A stretch of DNA of 64,000 nucleotides from Imbroritus primus (lineage in GTDB: Bacteria > Pseudomonadota > Gammaproteobacteria > Burkholderiales > Burkholderiaceae), in NCBI GenBank assembly GCA_000272025.2, contig AKCV02000022.1:98634-162633 (forward strand), written 5' to 3'. The notes under the pieces are model-generated. The model was not told the origin of the DNA. It ran no database searches and saw only the letters and a program-made list of their open reading frames with translations. Positions 62,177 through 64,000 of this stretch are shown here, piece after piece; positions within the stretch are counted from its first letter, which is position 1, and the number at the start of each line of letters is the position of its first letter. The position numbers were made by a program, and so were the translations under genes.

Positions 62177-63406
62177 CTAGAACGCCTCGGATTCCGGCGC
62201 GAGCATCGACTGTGCCGTGCGGTGCGCGAGGATGGCGACCGCCGGCAGGGTCTTGCCCTCCAGCAGTTCGAGAAAGGCGCCGCCACCCGTCGAGATGTAG
62301 TCGATGCGGTCGGCAATGCCATACCTGGCAATCGCCGCCAGCGTGTCGCCGCCGCCTGCCACCGAAAAGGCGCGCGACGCTGCAATGGCCTCGGCGAGCG
62401 CACGCGTGCCCTGCCCGAACTGTTCGATCTCGAACACCCCGACCGGGCCGTTCCAGACAATCGTGCCGGCGTGCGCGATTTGCGCGGCCAGCTTTTCCGC
62501 AGTACGCGGGCCAATATCGAGAATCAGGTCATCCTCTGCGACCTCCGCGGCATCCACCACACGCGCCTCGGCATCCGCCGACAGCGTCTTGGCCACCACC
62601 ACGTCCTCGGGAATCGGCACAGCCGCACCACGGGCGCGCATGGTGTCGATGATGCGCCGCGCCTCCTCCACCAGCCCCGGCTCCGCCAGCGACTTGCCGA
62701 TGGGCAGGCCGGCGGCGAGCATGAAGGTGTTGGCAATACCGCCGCCGACGATCAGTTGATCGACCTTGCTGGCCAGCGACTGCAGGATAGTGAGCTTGGT
62801 GGAGACCTTGGAGCCTGCGACGAAGGCCAGCAGTGGCCGGCGCGGCGCATCAAGGGCGCGGTGCAGCGCTTCGATCTCGGCGGCCATGAGCGGGCCGGCA
62901 CAGACCAGCGGGGCATACTGCGCCACGCCGTAGGTGGTGGCTTCCTTGCGGTGCGCGGTGCCGAAGGCATCATTGACATAGACATCACACAGCGCCGCAA
63001 TGGCGCGCGCCAGCGTATCGCTGTTCTTGCTCTCGCCGACGTTCAGGCGGCAGTTCTCAAGCATCACCATCTGCCCCGGCGCAACGGCGAACTGTCCGCT
63101 GGTCCAGTTGGCGAGCAGGCGCACATCCTGCCCCAGCAATTCCGACAAGCGCCGGCACACGGGTGCCAGACTGTCGCGCAGGGCGCGCTCGCCTTCCACC
63201 GGGCGGCCCAGGTGCGAGGTCACCATGACCGAGGCGCCGGCGTCGAGGCACTGGCGAATGGCCGGCGCGGAGGCACGGATGCGCGTGTCGTCGGTGATGG
63301 CGCCTTGTGCGTCGAGCGGAACGTTCAGGTCTGCGCGGATCAGCACCCGCTTGCCGGCGATGGCGCCCTGCGCGAGCAGTTCGCCAAGCGTGACGATGGT
63401 CTCCAT
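62177..63406 (-). CDS. pgk: Phosphoglycerate kinase
   Basis: A 409-residue glycolytic kinase interconverting 1,3-bisphosphoglycerate and 3-phosphoglycerate. Conserved: [36 protein letters not shown] (slightly altered from LENxRFxxGE), [26 protein letters not shown] and [10 protein letters not shown], with the ATP-site [18 protein letters not shown] at the C terminus. Start ATG at 63406, 10 bases after the gap stop. The length is normal. Confidence 0.97.
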   Translation of the reverse strand: METIVTLGELLAQGAIAGKRVLIRADLNVPLDAQGAITDDTRIRASAPAIRQCLDAGASVMVTSHLGRPVEGERALRDSLAPVCRRLSELLGQDVRLLANWTSGQFAVAPGQMVMLENCRLNVGESKNSDTLARAIAALCDVYVNDAFGTAHRKEATTYGVAQYAPLVCAGPLMAAEIEALHRALDAPRRPLLAFVAGSKVSTKLTILQSLASKVDQLIVGGGIANTFMLAAGLPIGKSLAEPGLVEEARRIIDTMRARGAAVPIPEDVVVAKTLSADAEARVVDAAEVAEDDLILDIGPRTAEKLAAQIAHAGTIVWNGPVGVFEIEQFGQGTRALAEAIAASRAFSVAGGGDTLAAIARYGIADRIDYISTGGGAFLELLEGKTLPAVAILAHRTAQSMLAPESEAF

Positions 63407-63416
63407 GGCTGTCTCC

Positions 63417-64000
63417 TCAACGCGCTGTGGCTGCTTGCGGCAACATCAGGGCCACGGTGGTATCGAGCATGCGGTTGGAGAAACCCCACTCGTTGTCGTA
63501 CCAGCTCGAGACCTTCACCAGGTTGCCCTGCACCTTCGTCAGCGTCGCATCGAACGTCGACGAGGCCGGATTGTGGTTGAAGTCCACCGACACCAGCGGC
63601 GCCGTGTTGTAACCCAGGATGCCCTTGAGCGAACCTTCCGACGCGTCCTTCAGGATGCTGTTGACTTCGTCCACCGTGGTGTCGCGCTTGGCCACGAACG
63701 TCAGGTCGACGATCGACACGTTGATCGTCGGCACGCGGATCGCAAAACCGTCCAGCTTGCCGTTCAGTTCCGGCAGCACCAGGCCAACCGCAGCAGCCGC
63801 ACCAGTCTTGGTCGGGATCATCGACTGCGTGGCCGAGCGCGCGCGGCGCAGGTCTTCGTGCATGACGTCGGTCAGCACCTGGTCGTTGGTGTAGGCGTGG
63901 ATGGTGGTCATCAGGCCGCTTACGACGCCAAGCTTGTCATGCAGCGGCTTGACCAGCGGGGCCAGGCAGTTGGTGGTGCACGAGGCGTTGGAGATGACGG
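63417..64000 (-). CDS. gap: Glyceraldehyde-3-phosphate dehydrogenase, N-terminal part beyond the window
   Basis: The C-terminal 193 residues or so of type I GAPDH are visible, with the frame open to the window edge. The catalytic cysteine is in the exact motif [13 protein letters not shown] near the edge. It is followed by [46 protein letters not shown] and [14 protein letters not shown]. It is cotranscribed with pgk and fba. The NAD-binding domain lies outside, so cofactor preference cannot be judged. Confidence 0.96.
   Translation of the reverse strand, partial: VISNASCTTNCLAPLVKPLHDKLGVVSGLMTTIHAYTNDQVLTDVMHEDLRRARSATQSMIPTKTGAAAAVGLVLPELNGKLDGFAIRVPTINVSIVDLTFVAKRDTTVDEVNSILKDASEGSLKGILGYNTAPLVSVDFNHNPASSTFDATLTKVQGNLVKVSSWYDNEWGFSNRMLDTTVALMLPQAATAR

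Overview
The window is GC-rich (roughly 65% by eye), gene-dense DNA with ATG/GTG starts and purine-rich ribosome binding sites. Its gene content (RNase G, AhpC/AhpF, MsbA, a single-subunit DnaE, class II FBA-PGK-GAPDH, NarL-type regulators) fits a betaproteobacterium, most likely of the order Burkholderiales. I cannot name a genus. No tRNA, rRNA, CRISPR array, transposase or phage gene was seen. The window starts inside rng and ends inside gap.

Layout. (1) 1-14.4 kb is general chromosome: rng, a zinc alcohol dehydrogenase, a GGDEF-EAL protein, ahpC-ahpF with two good terminators, a DUF2939 protein, msbA, a family 2 glycosyltransferase and dnaE. (2) 14.5-21.3 kb is a small regulatory block: a DMT-family transporter with a 91-residue winged-helix-like protein and a 36-residue membrane peptide, a NarX/NarL-like two-component system, and a PAS-GGDEF protein with a decayed EAL domain. 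(3) 21.3-33.6 kb is a ten-gene minus-strand operon for methylated amines. It encodes a GcvT-like protein, the three subunits of a heme-dependent dimethylamine monooxygenase, trimethylamine dehydrogenase, a DgcB-like membrane iron-sulfur oxidoreductase, a leucine-rich-repeat-variant protein, EtfB, EtfA and a TorF-type porin. (4) 33.8-37.3 kb has two related sigma-54 activator genes. (5) 37.2-61.0 kb is an island for tetrahydromethanopterin (H4MPT) and methylofuran: pcd, mptG, mtdB, mch, fae, folB, dmrB, a DHPS-like gene, mfnB, mfnE, mfnF, mfnD, fhcBADC, a fae paralogue, pabB and several conserved genes of unknown role. (6) 61.1-64 kb is fba, pgk and partial gap.

How it works together. Trimethylamine dehydrogenase converts trimethylamine to dimethylamine and formaldehyde, and the oxygenase converts dimethylamine to methylamine and a second formaldehyde. 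Electrons from the dehydrogenase should pass to the co-encoded ETF and then, by inference, through the DgcB-like protein to quinone. Formaldehyde is captured by Fae onto H4MPT, oxidised by MtdB, hydrolysed by Mch, and released as formate by FhcABCD on methylofuran. A GcvT-like protein offers a second, folate-linked route. Most genes to make both cofactors are present. Methylamine oxidation, formate dehydrogenase, and the first pterin steps are not in the window.

Regulation. Sequence elements suggest a local logic. Minus 24/minus 12 (sigma-54) type promoters lie before mptG, fae and folB, beside two activator genes with intact GAFTGA motifs. Palindromes lie in the divergent amine-operon promoter and before fhcB. 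A pair of NarL-like inverted repeats lies three helical turns apart upstream of the transporter operon. These are read by eye and need testing.
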